From assembly GCF_001625215.2 (NCBI RefSeq), contig NC_030385.2:11897135-11961134 (forward strand): DNA of 64,000 nucleotides, written 5' to 3'. Shown here piece by piece: positions 37,601-49,510 of this stretch. Source of the stretch: Daucus carota subsp. sativus (lineage: Eukaryota > Streptophyta > Magnoliopsida > Apiales > Apiaceae). The notes beneath the pieces were generated by a model. The model was given only the letters and a program-made list of their open reading frames with translations, had not been told where the DNA came from and did not search any database. Both the position numbers and the translations under genes were made by a program. The number at the start of each line of letters is the position of its first letter. The first letter of the stretch is position 1.

Positions 37601-37850
37601 TGGTTCAGTCACACTCATATTAATAAAATCGCATATAATTTCATTAATATTAATAAACTCAGACCAATAATAATAAAAACGAAAAGGCATATAAATCATC
37701 TAATTAAAATTAAAATGTGAAAAAATTTTGGAACCATATTTGAGTTTAGGTAGCATTACTCGTTACTCTTTATTTATTCATGAACCAAAACAGAATCAAC
37801 AGTTGTGGAAACTGGAAAGATTCACAAATATAAGATACTGCATTGCATCT
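34658..37850. other. Intergenic, AT-rich, no gene recognised
   Basis: 3' region of the receptor kinase, then spacer. A poly(T) tract flanked by a 16-bp direct repeat lies at 35491-35543. The less AT-rich part 36040-36850 has no recognisable frame, though it could be old element sequence. Confidence 0.4.
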
Positions 37851-37860
37851 TCATCAGGTG

Positions 37861-37867
37861 TATAAAT
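37861..37867 (+). promoter_or_regulatory. TATA box of the ammonium transporter gene
   Basis: TATAAAT lies 60 bp upstream of the ATG, in a good position for a start site near 37890. Confidence 0.55.
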
Positions 37868-37926
37868 GCATGTTGTGAACACACATCAAATAAGCACTTA
37901 GCTAAGAAACCCTGTCTACTCTGGAA

Positions 37927-39764
37927 ATGGCTGCAACAGTTCCTATAGCGTACCAGAACTCAACGACTTCATCCCCCGACTGGTTGAACAAAGGCGACAA
38001 CGCATGGCAGATGATCGCGGCCACCGTGGTCGGCCTGCAGAGCGTCCCGGGTCTCGTGATCTTGTACGGAAGCATTGTCAAGAAAAAATGGGCTGTCAAC
38101 TCTGCTTTCATGGCTCTCTACGCCTTTGCAGCCGTGATTATTTGCTGGGTGACGTGGGCTTACAACATGTCATTCGGCGAAAAGCTTCTGCCCTTTTGGG
38201 GCAAAGCAGCTCCGGCTTTAGGCCAACAATTTCTCTTAAAGCCAGCGGTGCTGCCGGCTACGACGCATTATTTCAAAAATGGGACTGTGCAGACGGCCTT
38301 AATTGCGCCGTTTTTTCCTATGGCGTCGATGGTTTGGTATCAATGTGTGTTTGCGTGTATTACAGTGATTTTATTGGCGGGTTCGTTGTTGGGGAGGATG
38401 AATATTAAGGCCTGGATGATGTTTGTGCCTCTTTGGTTGACGTTTTCGTATACGGTTGGAGCGTTTAGCTTGTGGGGAGGTGGGTTTTTGTTTCAATGGG
38501 GTGTTATTGATTATACTGGCGGATTTGTTATTCATCTTTCTTCTGGAATTGCTGGCTTAACTGCTGCCTATTGGGTTAGTACTCATTTAAAACTCTATGC
38601 ACCTTTTTTTATTTTATAAATATGTATACTCTCGCACCCGTCTTGTCTTTGACAATGGTATATGGAAATCTTGATGTTTTCAGGTAGGCCCGAGATCGAA
38701 GTTGGACAGAGAAAGGTTTCCACCGAACAATATATTGCTGATGCTGGCCGGGGCTGGATTGTTGTGGATGGGATGGGCTGGTTTTAACGGTGGAGGGCCA
38801 TACGCAGCCAACATAGACTCCTCAATGGCGATTCTGAATACAAATATATGTGCAGCGACAAGTCTACTTGTTTGGACATGGTTGGATGTCATTTTCTTTG
38901 GAAAGCCTTCAGTGATCGGAGCTGTTCAAGGCATGATCACCGGCCTTGTTTGCATCACTCCTGGTGCAGGTAATCGTCTCATCCCGTTTATCAGATATTA
39001 GATTGCTGGTAGAGTAATGAATATACATATTTTAAAATTTGTTTATTTTGAAATACTTTTTTTTATTTACTCAAACATGTCACGAGAATGAAATTCAAGT
39101 TTCCAAACAGAAAATTAGTCCATTTTTTAAAGTCCAAACAACATTGCAACCCAATGTAAGATGGAATTAGTCCATTTTTTAAAGTCCAAAGCAACCCAAT
39201 GTAAGACTTAATATCTAACTGGAAAATATTCATATGGAAGGTCTTGTCCAGGGCTGGTCAGCCATAATAATGGGAATTCTATCAGGCAGCATTCCATGGT
39301 TCACCATGATGATTGTCCACAAAAGATGGACCCTCCTCCAAAAAATCGACGACACTCTTGGAGTCTTTCACACCCACGCCGTAGCAGGCTACCTAGGTGG
39401 CTTCCTCACTGGGGTTTTCGCCGAGCCTTCACTCTGTAGTCTGTTTCTGCCAATCCCCGATTCCAGGGGAGGAATCTATGGTGGCTCAGGGGGTGCCCAA
39501 ATAGGCAAACAGCTAGTTGGCGGCGGCTTTATCATCGGATGGAACATTGTTGTCACGTCCATTATCTGTGTTGTCATAAGTTTTATAATTCCGTTAAGAA
39601 TGTCCGAGGAGCATTTGATCATCGGAGATGATGCAGTGCATGGAGAAGAGGCCTATGCGTTGTGGGGAGATGGAGAAAAATACGATGACACAAAGCATGG
39701 AGTTCATTCCTCCGATAGCACACAGCTTTCCAAACCCTCTGTTGGTGCTACCCAAGTTACTTGA
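37927..39764 (+). CDS. AMT2: Ammonium transporter, AMT2 type (3 exons)
   Basis: High-affinity ammonium transporter (Amt/Mep/Rh family) of the plasma membrane. Exons 37927-38574, 38684-38969 and 39241-39764 join at GT-AG sites (phases 0 and 1) into 485 residues, the usual AMT2 length. Short extracellular N-terminus, then about 11 membrane helices. Seen motifs: [60 protein letters not shown] (family signature region), [30 protein letters not shown], and [20 protein letters not shown] with the pore histidine region. The C-terminal cytosolic tail ([14 protein letters not shown]) includes the conserved regulatory stretch. The [14 protein letters not shown] join and LCSLFLPI are typical of AMT2 rather than AMT1. 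No lesions seen. Confidence 0.96.
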
Positions 39765-40197
39765 TAAATAAAAAACCGCTGATAATATGTTGTATACAGT
39801 GGACTCGAACTCGAACTCGAACTCGAACTTTGTAGCTTTTCTTTGTTGTAGTAATTTCAAGGAAGTGTAATTACAAGTGTCAAAATTAAAGCATGAGATT
39901 GCGTGTTGATTATTTCAGAACCTCAGACCTTAAAAATCTTAACTTGCTGGAATGTCATGATCATATACAGTTAAGAAAATGCCAAAACTAAAAGTAGCAG
40001 GCTAGAAAGGAAAAAGATTCACCATCATTTATCCATCCATGTCTTAGTTTCATTATTATCTTATCTAATCTTTTGACAGGACTTATTTGTCCAAATATAC
40101 TTCCTCTGATTGGCTGATGTAAACTAACTGATTAAAATACAAAATGAGAACTACACGTTTTTATATGGTTTGAGCTCCTTTGTATATGTCCACGGCG

Positions 40198-40642
40198 TCT
40201 CAAATGGATAATTTGAATACCCATCTGCCTGTAACCGTATTCGAGAATTCATATTTGTATTCGAATTCGAAAATTTTCAAAAATTAATATCCGGATCCGA
40301 CGGAAACTATCCGAATATGGATAATTTCCGGTCCGAATATGATTTTCAATCAAATTTTTTATTTTTATATTAAAAAATCAGAAAAAATGGTAAATGGTAA
40401 AAATTATTTTTAAAATTGAGTTAAGAGCTAAAGTCATTAAAGACTATTTATATCTATTCAAACATTATATTTCACTTATTTTTTGATATAGATGTGTTAT
40501 ATTTAAAATATAAAACTCAACTAATATTATGATATATGCCTATAATATTGTTATAATTATTGAAAATATATAAAAATATATTTATTTAATGAATACATAT
40601 ATAAATACACACACTATAATATACAGACTATAAAATTTATTG

Positions 40643-40678
<36 letters not shown>

Positions 40679-40892
40679 TATTTAAATATCATATATATTT
40701 GATTTCAGATTCGGATATTATCGGGTAAAAAAATGTTTATATCCATATCCGTATCCATATCCGAAATTATCAAATTCATATGCGAATAATATCCGCTTTA
40801 TTTTAGATACGGACGATATCCGCTTTATCTCGAATACGAATACAAATATTTAGAACGGATATCAGATTTTTTGTACATTTTCGACGGTTCTA
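40198..40892. mobile_element. Diverged hAT-like element
   Basis: About 0.7 kb whose ends are packed with TATCCG and CGGATA motifs around an AT-rich core, the same architecture as 42175-42866. The right end, reversed, reads TAGAACCGTCGAAAATG; the left end GGCGTCTCAAATGG is similar. Target duplication is degraded (ATGTC on both sides). No transposase. Confidence 0.5.
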
Positions 40893-41185
40893 ATGTCATA
40901 TCAGGAAATTGCGTCACCTTTAAATATGTTTCATTTGTTTTATACTCCCTCGATCCCAATATATATTGGGAAACTGAGACCGGACACATGTTCGTGTAAA
41001 AGCATAGCTTGATAATTAATTTTTAAAATTTATTTCATGAATGCAAATTTGTATTAAGAAAAACTTAAAAATAAATTATAAGACTATATTTTATAATAGT
41101 ATTAAAATATGTGCATAATAATAAAAAAAATGTATACAATTGAAGAATGGTTGATTTTTTTGACCACATATCTTATAAATTTATA

Positions 41186-41688
41186 CTCCCTCCATCCCCC
41201 CTCCATCCCGTGGAGTAGTTTTCCTCCGTTCATCTCAAATGTTTACATTTGGATTGGGAATGCAAATTAAGAAAATAAGTAGAGTGAAAAAAAGAAAGAA
41301 AGTGACAGTAATGGTTGGACCGGTTCATATTTAATATATAAAGTAAGTATAGTGGAGAAAAGTAAAGGGAGTAGTTGATTTTTATATTGGATTTGTTTAG
41401 TGTGTGTGCCCAGGCATATGCTATTCAATAATATCTATGAATTTGGATGTTTTTGATTGGTGTGGTTGTTGTAAGTGCGGGGGTCCATCATTATTAAAAA
41501 ATGTAAACTGATCAAAACAAGAGAAATTTATCAAATTTTGTATTTATTATGTGCCCATGGGCATACTATAGAAAAAATCTCATTATATATTATAAAAGTT
41601 TACTATATTTGGTAAGTTTTAAAACGTAAAGAATTGGATGAGACAACTGAAAAAGCAAAGTGTAAAAAAAATGTTGGGACAGAAGGAG
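41186..41688. mobile_element. Stowaway-like MITE (possibly composite)
   Basis: Starts CTCCCTCCATCCC and ends GGGACAGAAGGAG, with TA on both sides (41184-41185, 41689-41690). CTCCCTCCGTCCC-type ends and TA targets mark Tc1/mariner Stowaway MITEs. It is longer than usual, so it may be two elements. A lone end of the same type (ACTCCCTCGATCCC) lies at about 40944. Confidence 0.6.
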
Positions 41689-41837
41689 TATACAATATCG
41701 GGTGGGGTATGGAGATTAAGAAAATGAATAATTTAATAGAGAAATGTAAGAAAGGTGGGTAAAATGAAGTGATCAATTTAATGTATAAAGTGAGTACAGT
41801 AGAAAAAGTAGTGATGTAGTTGAATTTTTATATTATA

Positions 41838-42097
41838 CTCCCTCCGTCCCAAAATACATATCTCGTTTGAAAAAATTACGCATAAAGAAACATTAATTAG
41901 ATAATATTTTCTAACTTGTACCCCTAATAAATGCATGAATGTAGACTGTTATTGAATTCTTATTAATTGTTATACAACTTTCAAGAAGGGTAATTTTGGA
42001 ATAATCTCAATATATTTGCATTGGAAACTAAAAGTGGACAAGTATTATGGGACAATTTTATTTACCAAAAGAGACTTGTATTGTGGGATAGAGGAAG
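41838..42097. mobile_element. Stowaway MITE, 260 bp
   Basis: Left end CTCCCTCCGTCCCAAAATAC; the right end reversed is CTTCCTCTATCCCACAATAC. TA dinucleotides flank both sides. No coding sequence. Confidence 0.8.
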
Positions 42098-42174
42098 TAA
42101 AACTTTACTATTTTGGGAAGTATACAATTAAATGAGACGTTCCAAAAATGCAACTGTATAGACATGACTGGGAC

Positions 42175-42866
42175 TAGGGCTGTCAAAAAAGTCCGAAAAA
42201 TCCGATATCCGTCCGAAAAATCCGCATTCGTATCCGAGATAAAGCGGATATTATCCGTATCCGAGACAAAGCGGATATTATCCGCATCCGAATCCGACAA
42301 TTCCGGATACGGATACGGATATAGGCATATTCGTATCCGATAATATCCGCATCTGAAATTAAATATATATGATATTAAATATTATATATTATTAATATTA
42401 TTCAATAACTATATAATGTGTGTAGTTATATATGTATACATAAAATAATATATTTATATAAATTTTGTATAATTTAAAAATATTATAGACATATATCATA
42501 ATTTTATTTGAGTTTAATATTTTAAAGACAACAAATTTATATTGAAAGATTAATAAGAATAAAATTTTGAATTAATATAACCTTCTTTAATGATTTTAAA
42601 TTTTTTACTCAGTTTTTAAAAATTATTTTTTTATTTTTACTATTTTTTATGATTTTTTAGAAATTTTAATAGAAAAATAAAAATTCTGATTAAAAATCAG
42701 ATTCGGATCCGGATATTATCCGAATCCGGATAGTATCCGTCGGATCCGGATTCGGATATCATCCTTTAAAAAATTTCGGATACGGATACGGATATGGATT
42801 TTCGGATTCGGATCCGGATTCGGATACAGGCAGATCCGTATCCGAATTATCCGTTTGACACCCCTA
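42175..42866. mobile_element. Non-autonomous hAT-type element, 692 bp, 8-bp TSD
   Basis: Begins TAGGGCTGTCAAAAAAG and ends in the reverse complement of TAGGGGTGTCAAACGG. It is flanked by perfect ACTGGGAC copies (42167-42174 and 42867-42874). Subterminal zones carry many GATATTATCCG and CGGATACGGATA motifs in opposite orientation at the two ends. The core is AT-rich. It landed inside a Stowaway-type sequence whose end GGGACAAAAGGAG follows at about 42871. Confidence 0.88.
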
Positions 42867-42889
42867 ACTGGGACAAAAGGAGTATATAA

Positions 42890-43590
42890 TAACACCAGAA
42901 CCAACCAGATTAATTTACTCTCAATTCAATTTTTAACAAATCACTAGTACATCCCCAAATTCTACCTATTTTTTGGTAACCTCTGGTCATTACTTATTTA
43001 ATATTTGTGAATAAAAAATTCATTTCTCTCCTTTTTTTTTCTTTATCATTTCCTTCTCTTGTCATCCTTTTCACCTCTCTTTTCTCCCTTTCCTTCTATT
43101 AAAATAATAATAAGGAAAAAAATATGAATTATTATTGGAATTGCTACTAAATAGATTCGCTAAATTAATAAGACTCATTATTTTTTATATTATTAATAGA
43201 TAATGAGATCGAAAAAGTATTGGAATTGCTCAAAATCAACAACCCCCGCACGGTTGCACCCACCAGAAAGAAGTTGAACGTGTGCTTTAGATGATCGGCC
43301 TGCAAAACTTATGACCATGCATTGACAGCACCGATACTCCTTTTTCTCCATCTAACAAATATCATAAACAGCTTCAATCTACGTACACAAGCTTCAAAAC
43401 ACTTTATTAATTATGATTTTGCTCATCTTTATTTGTCCGATGGTTCCATGCATTATTATTTTAACCACTTGCAGTCTATTCCTTCATCCAGATCATCCAT
43501 ATGTATTCATCAATTGATAAATTCTCCTGAAGACCTCAGTTCTCGTAAGACTTCAAAGGTGTCAAGAAGAACACTTATTAGAATCAAATT
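42890..43590. other. Intergenic, no gene recognised
   Basis: Pyrimidine-rich and AT-rich spacer. The open frame at 43322-43594 has no recognisable domain, start context or splice partner and I do not treat it as a gene. Confidence 0.4.
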
Positions 43591-43595
43591 CTAAC

Positions 43596-43800
43596 TTTTC
43601 CCCTACTCGAAAGCCCATTTATGGGTTGAGAGTGGATCACGGACGCCCATCTTTTGAGTCATAACTTGCCTTCGTGTCCTCGGTAAATTCTGAGAATATT
43701 GAGGGTTACAGGAAGTCGAACTCGAGTCTCCCGTGAGCCTAAACTCTGATACTATGTTAGGTCAACAATTCTCCTAAAATCTCAAGATATTAAGAGGAGG
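43596..43800 (-). mobile_element. LTR/PBS-like remnant (TRIM-like, tentative)
   Basis: Read on the minus strand, an LTR-like end ...CCTAACA (about 43757) is followed by TAGTATCAGAGTTTAGGC, close to the tRNA-Met primer site motif TGGTATCAGAG, and then by GGAGACTCGAGTTCGACTTC. No coding domain is present. A small non-autonomous retroelement remnant is possible. Confidence 0.35.
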
Positions 43801-44378
43801 GTTTACGACCAAGATCATATTCAAACATCTTCTTCTCAATTTTTCTACGTTAAAGAGAGATCAAAGACGACTCAATCTTATTTTAGTATTTCAAAAAGTT
43901 TAAATTATAATTTAATATTAAATTTTTTTGATATTTTAATATAACATACTAATAAAATTATAATTTGTATATATTTTAAAATGTGTGTCCAAGAGTAAAA
44001 AAAGATTAAAAAAAAAAAGGATGTATGGAGGAAATAATTCCCGATAGAGAATAATTTTAGTACGTGCGAAGATGAAAACTGATGTGCATGTATATGGTTC
44101 AACACTAAAAAAACATACATCTGTTAGGTTCGATTGAAACAACTTTATTTAATTGAAACCATCCCATAGTGACCGATAATATCATAAGAAGTTGTGTGCA
44201 TTGAAAGATATACGAAGGTGGTGTTTGGCAGGCAAATATAAGCCGACTTCTGGGCTTATAAGTTATAAGCATTTATTTGTATCGTTTGTGTAAAAAATAG
44301 AGAAGCACTTAAAAAAGTTAGCATTACTAGCTTTTGTTTCAGGACTTCTGCTTATTTGCCAAACAGTTTAATCACTTA

Positions 44379-45155
44379 GAGCAAGTCCAACACTATGCTA
44401 AGAGGTTCCCTAAAAATATTATAAAATAATATGTCTTAGTGATTTAGCACAAGATTTAGCACATGAGCTCCAATAGTACTCCCTACATCCATTCCCTATT
44501 ATTATAATAATATTAAAAAAGAGGGGAAGAGGAAAAAAAGAGAGAGAGAAATGATGTGGAGGAGAGAGGGAAATGAATATTTTAATGAAACAAATAGTTT
44601 AGATATGGCTAGCATATTCTAAAAATAGGGAAGGGGAGGCATGTGCTAGTGATTTAGCACATCACTAGCATAGTGTTGGAGTGCAATTTTATCCCATACT
44701 AGCCTTAAACCCGTGCAAAGCACGGAAGACTATATAATTTTAAATTTATTATATATAAGTTTAATTTTAACATCATTTTATTAGCGTCATAATAATAATT
44801 AATAATTTTTTTATTAAATTATATTCACTCTTAAAGATTTAGCTTTTAAAATATTTTTATATTATAAGTCTTTAGTATAATTAAAGGATAATGATGAAGT
44901 AGTGATGTAAGTTCAAAATACCTCTATATGTTATAGACTTGTATTTACAAAAGGAGAGTTTAATATTAGATTACTTTTATTTATTTAAGTAAGGGTAATT
45001 TAGGGATAACCAAAAAAGCATGACTAAACCAAAAAATATGAACAAAAGTTAGGACTACAAATTATACCCATCTTGGCTTATTATAGTATATATATAGTAT
45101 AGATTCCCTATTTTTGGATTTAAGACTTGATTTAGCACACCTATTGGACTTGCTC
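44379..45155. mobile_element. Tourist/Harbinger-like MITE carrying a Helitron
   Basis: Left end GAGCAAGTCCAACAC; the right end reversed is GAGCAAGTCCAATAGG. TTA flanks both sides (44376-44378 and 45156-45158), the target preference of PIF/Harbinger. It sits inside the 44217-45242 element and contains the Helitron 44699-45103. Confidence 0.78.
44699..45103 (-). mobile_element. Non-autonomous Helitron, 405 bp
   Basis: On the minus strand the element begins TCTATACTATATATA after a host A and ends GGCTAG before a host T (44698), as expected for A-T insertion of Helitrons (TC...CTRR). Eleven bases before the CTAG end lies a hairpin CCGTGC-TTT-GCACGG (about 44711-44726), the standard 3' terminator structure. 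No target duplication, no terminal inverted repeat and no Rep/helicase frame. Confidence 0.82.
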
Positions 45156-45876
45156 TTATAAGTCTTAACATGTTTCTGACTTCTACTTCACTTTTTTATT
45201 TTAAGCAAAAAACACTTATTTTAAGCTCACCCAAACGGCCCCGAAAATATATTGTCCCCAGCACATCATAACAACTTTCTTTAGCAGTACTTTAATTTAT
45301 GGAACTCTGCCAACTCACACTGACAGACTTTTGTTTATAGTCATCCCAATTCCCACGTCGTCATATTACGCAAAAGATGAACTATTTTTCGTGAAAGATA
45401 TTCTATTTTTGGAGGATAAATTTCCACTTGTTAAATCCTGGTGCTTACACCTGTCCAGACACGCGTCCTTTGAGTTGGTGAAGGAGCAAGAGCCCAGGAT
45501 AGTGTTACTTTCATCCCTTGCTCTTGATCTGTGAGATAGCTGAATAATGTACATACCGGGCGGTCCAGGATTCTGATATAGGATTGTTGTAGACTTGTAG
45601 TATATTGTTAGCAGTTCATTTTGACGAAAAGTAGTTTAAAAGTTTTAATATGAATAATAGTATTTTTTTTAATGAAAAATAACATGTTTCAGCATTTTTA
45701 TTTTCGATTATTTTTTCCTTATGGATATTACATCCGTCCCATGGAGTAGTATACACCAGAAATGAGCACCAAGATTATAAAAAAGTATATATAATTTAAT
45801 GAAGAAATGCAATAAAAATGGTTAAAATGGTAGAACTTAATAATATTTAATATATAAAGTGAATATAGAGGAGAAG

Positions 45877-46060
45877 AATAACACATTCCATCATTTTTCA
45901 CTTTCGAGCACTTCTTTTGATTGATAGTATCATACGATAATATGCTACTAACATTCCATTATTTTTAATTCATGAGAAAAATAACACATTCCATCATTTT
46001 TACTTTCGAGCACTTCTTCCGGTTGATAGTATCATACGATAATATGCTACTAACATTCGA
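45877..46060. repeat. Tandem duplication (about 103 bp) in the NAC promoter region
   Basis: AATAACACATTCCATCATTT through GATAATATGCTACTAACATT at 45877-45955 is repeated at 45980-46055 with a few differences. It lies about 200-380 bp upstream of the NAC start codon. Confidence 0.85.
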
Positions 46061-46094
46061 GGAGGTCTGTGTAACTTGGTATTTCATAATCTTT

Positions 46095-46103
46095 ACACGT
46101 GTC
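46095..46103 (+). promoter_or_regulatory. ABRE / G-box
   Basis: ACACGTGTC, an ABA-response element with a CACGTG core, 153 bp upstream of the NAC start codon. Fits the known ABA and drought response of the RD26/ANAC019 group. Inferred from motif only. Confidence 0.55.
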
Positions 46104-46186
46104 GAAACATCAAATAAAGTTGATGGACCCCTCTAGAGAATGACGACTGTAGTTATCCAGTGTTGTGCATCTGCTGTGCTGTGCTG

Positions 46187-46195
46187 CCTATATAA
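46187..46195 (+). promoter_or_regulatory. TATA box of NAC gene
   Basis: CCTATATAACC, about 65 bp upstream of the ATG, in the right place for a core promoter. Confidence 0.6.
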
Positions 46196-46255
46196 CCACT
46201 GCAAGTCTTCAACTGCATAGAAGAATAGTTAAAGGCTTGGGTGTGAGTATTAATT

Positions 46256-48022
46256 ATGGGTGTGGCAGAGACGGTGGACCCTCTTTCCAAGCTCAGTTTG
46301 CCACCCGGATTTCGGTTCAATCCAACTGATGAAGAGCTTATGGTGAACTATCTCTGCCCCAAAGTCGCTGGAGAAACTTCTTCCTTCATACTCATCGGAG
46401 ATGTTGATTTGTACAAGCATGATCCTTGGGTTTTACCTGGTAAGATTTCTTCAAGTTTTCTCCACTCCAACTTTCAATGTCTTCGTTTCATATTAAATTA
46501 TTTAAGTGTGACACTCAATTTTGGTGCTTCTAATTATCGACTCTAGCATGCCTCTGTCAATTCGTTGATTTCTTTTATCTGTTTGATGTAGTTTTTATCA
46601 TTCCGGAAATATTATATTATCCGTCTAATGGATTTACTAAATTTTCCCTTGATTGCCTGTGCTCTTATGCATCACTTTGAGCCTTGATTCATCATGAGTC
46701 ATAGCGCCTGTTTGTGCCCGTTTGTTTAACAGAAGCGGAAATTGCTTCTAACTTCTTTTTTTTACATGACCAGTAAACAAGTAGAAACACTTTTTAACAA
46801 GTTGGGAATATTAACTTTTCCCTCGAAGCTTTTACTTTTTTCCAAACACTTTATTAACTTATTTATTTCTAGTTTTTAATCCACTTCTTTACTTTAAGCA
46901 GAAAGTCACTATTTTTGAGTTTATACAAATGACTTGTATGACCATTTTTTATCACTTTTTGTATAGGTAAAGCATTGTTTGGTGACAAAGAATGGTACTT
47001 TTTTAGTCCCAGAGATAGAAAGTATCCAAATGGATCACGGCCGAACAGGGGGGCTGGATCAGGTTACTGGAAAGCAACAGGAACTGACAAGGTTATTGCT
47101 AGTGAGGGAAAAAGGCTGGGAATAAAGAAATCACTGGTTTTTTACATCGGCAAAGCTCCAACTGGATCCAAAACCAACTGGATCATGCACGAGTACAGAC
47201 TCTTGGAGCCACAAAGGACAAAGGGGAGCTCAAAGGTATATTATACTTGCCTCTTCACTGCTGTATAACACCTAGCTCATGTACTAGCGTTCTGGCCAGG
47301 GCCGATCTAAGATGGTCTTTTTTCGAGCACTAGATAAATTTTCGAAAAATACCTATATATTTTTTTAACTTTTATGATGGCCCTTCTAAATTTTATAATT
47401 TAGAATATGGAATGATGTTAAAAAAATTAGGGGGTCATGCCCCTTACTAGATTCGTCCCGTCCTGTTCTTACAATTATTACAAAACTGTTGTTATTGTTG
47501 TTCTGGTTTTTGTACTTTTTTTAAAAAACCTTGTAGTTGGATGACTGGGTGCTGTGCCGAATTTACAAGAAGAATTCAAGTGCACAAAGGGCTGGTAATA
47601 TGGCTAGAACAGAATGTAGCCATGGTTCTTCTTCCTCAACTTCATTTCAGTTCGATGACAAGCAGAATGTTCAGAATGCTGGTTGTTATTCTGGTAATAA
47701 TATCGACTGGGCACCTTTGGCTGGACTCAACAATACAATGACAGGACATTCCGGTGTCATTCAGTTTCAGTTGCATAACGAAACGCAGCAAGGAGCAATG
47801 AATACCATGAACTATAATCAAACTAACATGTATCCTTCAGTGGACACTGGATATGGAAAAGTGGCTGAGCAAGAGGTTCAAAGTGGGTTCCCGAATCAGA
47901 GGGCTGATAATTCTGGGTTCTTATACCCGAATGCTTATGCACAAGGATTCATCAACTCGGTTGATCCATATGCAGCTATTCGCTATCAGAACCAACCGGG
48001 CAACTCTGGCAATAGAAATTGA
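46256..48022 (+). CDS. NAC domain transcription factor, ATAF/RD26-like (3 exons)
   Basis: Plant-specific nuclear transcription factor. Exons 46256-46439, 46967-47235 and 47537-48022 join at GT-AG sites (the two-intron pattern typical of NAC genes) into 312 residues. The NAC domain spans about residues 13-155 with all subdomains: [20 protein letters not shown] (A), [15 protein letters not shown] (B), [20 protein letters not shown] and [12 protein letters not shown] (C), [20 protein letters not shown] and MHEYRL (D), [12 protein letters not shown] (E). The C-terminal part is rich in N, Q, S and G, as in activation domains. WKATGTDK and [11 protein letters not shown] with [10 protein letters not shown] put it in the stress NAC group (RD26, ANAC019, ANAC055). 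Unusual: [11 protein letters not shown] and WVLPGKALFG differ from the common CRKVAG and DLPSKALFG forms. Confidence 0.95.
46706..46930. mobile_element. Small TIR element in NAC intron 1
   Basis: Sequence starting GCGCCTGTTTGTGCCCG with an interior (CCAAACACTTTATTAA, AAGTAGAAACACTTTTTAA) closely like the 24811-25056 element. It ends just before the exon 2 acceptor region and fills most of the intron without damaging splice sites. Confidence 0.55.
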
Positions 48023-48217
48023 GGAATCTAAAATGAAGTGGTGTCATTTTGTTTTTCAATGTGTTGAGTTCATTTGTAGTTTGTAGTTTTCGGACATTTG
48101 AACCCTGTTTTTCTTTTACCGTGATGAAACTATGTTTTGTTTGACCTAAGTGTTTTTCTTCAACTTTATTTGCGTCTCCAACGAAAAAATTCAGCATCTA
48201 GACTTCTCTGGCTTTTT

Positions 48218-49241
48218 AAATGTTTTTTTCTAGAAGATGCAAACAAGAAGCTTGAAAAGAAAAAGAAGAAGCAGGCTAAGAAAGGAAGGGTGAAGGGTAT
48301 TGCTCATAGGCCAAATCTTGATAAGGAGGATCCACCTTCACAACCATCTCTTCAAAAACTTCCTAAAATCACTATAGGATATATTATTCTAGAGATGCCA
48401 AAAGAAGAACATATAGAGTTGGATTTCTCAAACATGAGTTTTCCTAGAGTCTTTCTGATCAAAGAAGTATTAAGAAAAGGGGCTGAATTTAGTGCAGCAA
48501 AGAAGCCTATTCTAAGAACAAGGAAAGCAATACCTATACAAGTTAGAAGAAGGCAGGGTAATTCAAAAAGATTTGATGTAGTTGGTCCTGTGAAGGTTAA
48601 AACACCCTCCAAAGAAGTTATTCTAGGTCTGTCTACACAAACTTGAAAAATAGAGGAGGATTCTCCAATGCTACAAGATCTGAAATCTACAATGTATTTG
48701 AAGAAATTTAGAGAAGCTGGAATCAACCTACAGGTCTTCCAACGAGATTAACTCTTCCTGACAACAATAAGGTGAGGTTGTTCACCTACAGCCATACTGG
48801 CTTATGGTGTTCAGAGATGAACTAGGAACAAGAAGATTCTTTAGAATGGAAGTCCATCCGAAGAAGGCAGATATTGATACTCTCATACACATGCAGAATC
48901 TACTGAATCCAAAAATTACAGAAGAAGAAGCTTTTCTATAGGGGATTACAGAGAGAGATCAGTATCAAGCTGGAAAAACAAGGGAAGAGAAGGATCGGTC
49001 ATAAAAGAAAAGAAATGGACAAAAAAAGGAGAAGACATTAATCCACTCAGACTAAATAAGTCCTCACGTCATGACAATATCTTTTCAACTCTTGTAATTT
49101 TGTTCCTTCTGATATCTTGCTCATGAATTTTTACATCTAAAATATGTTGCTTAAATGATTAATTTTCTATTTGAAATGTTTTGTTGTCATCAAGCACCCA
49201 CTTTATATTTGAAGTTCAATCGGATATAAATAGTGGGAGAT
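48218..49241 (+). pseudogene. 3' internal remnant of an LTR retrotransposon
   Basis: An open frame to 48646 is very basic at first (KKLEKKKKKQAKKGRVKG) and then unrecognised; it is followed by more degraded sequence. The stretch ends with a purine-rich AGTGGGAGAT (49231-49240) directly before TGTTGGAAATATG, the start of an LTR. That arrangement (polypurine tract plus LTR) marks the 3' end of a plus-strand retroelement. No reverse transcriptase or integrase motif is left, so the frame may be a gag or accessory piece. Confidence 0.5.
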
Positions 49242-49510
49242 TGTTGGAAATATGTAATATTTGATGATGCATTAAAACACTTAGTAAATTTCAAGATTCT
49301 AGTTCATTTTCAAAATGTAGATGATCAATGGATGGAATACTCAATGGCAATATCCGTTGATCAGATTGCCCATCAACAGATGATGGAGCACTATAACAAA
49401 ACATGCGGTATCTCACTTTTAGCAATTGATAAGTGTTAGTTGATCAACTGATATTGCAGTTGTTCTGTCAATGGATGTGTAATTAGGATGATCAATTACA
49501 AATATTTAAA

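Larger units (their letters stand above)
44217..45242. mobile_element. Outer TIR element of a triple nest
   Basis: Left end GGTGGTGTTTGG, right end reversed GGGGCCGTTTGG, with GAA on both sides (44214-44216, 45243-45245). The interior resembles the 24811-25056 family (AAGCACTTATTTT, TTCTACTTCAC). It was interrupted by the Harbinger-like element at 44379-45155. Confidence 0.6.

Noticed and set aside
45331..45534. 67-codon open frame upstream of the NAC gene
   Set aside because: No domain, no splice partner, surrounded by transposon debris.
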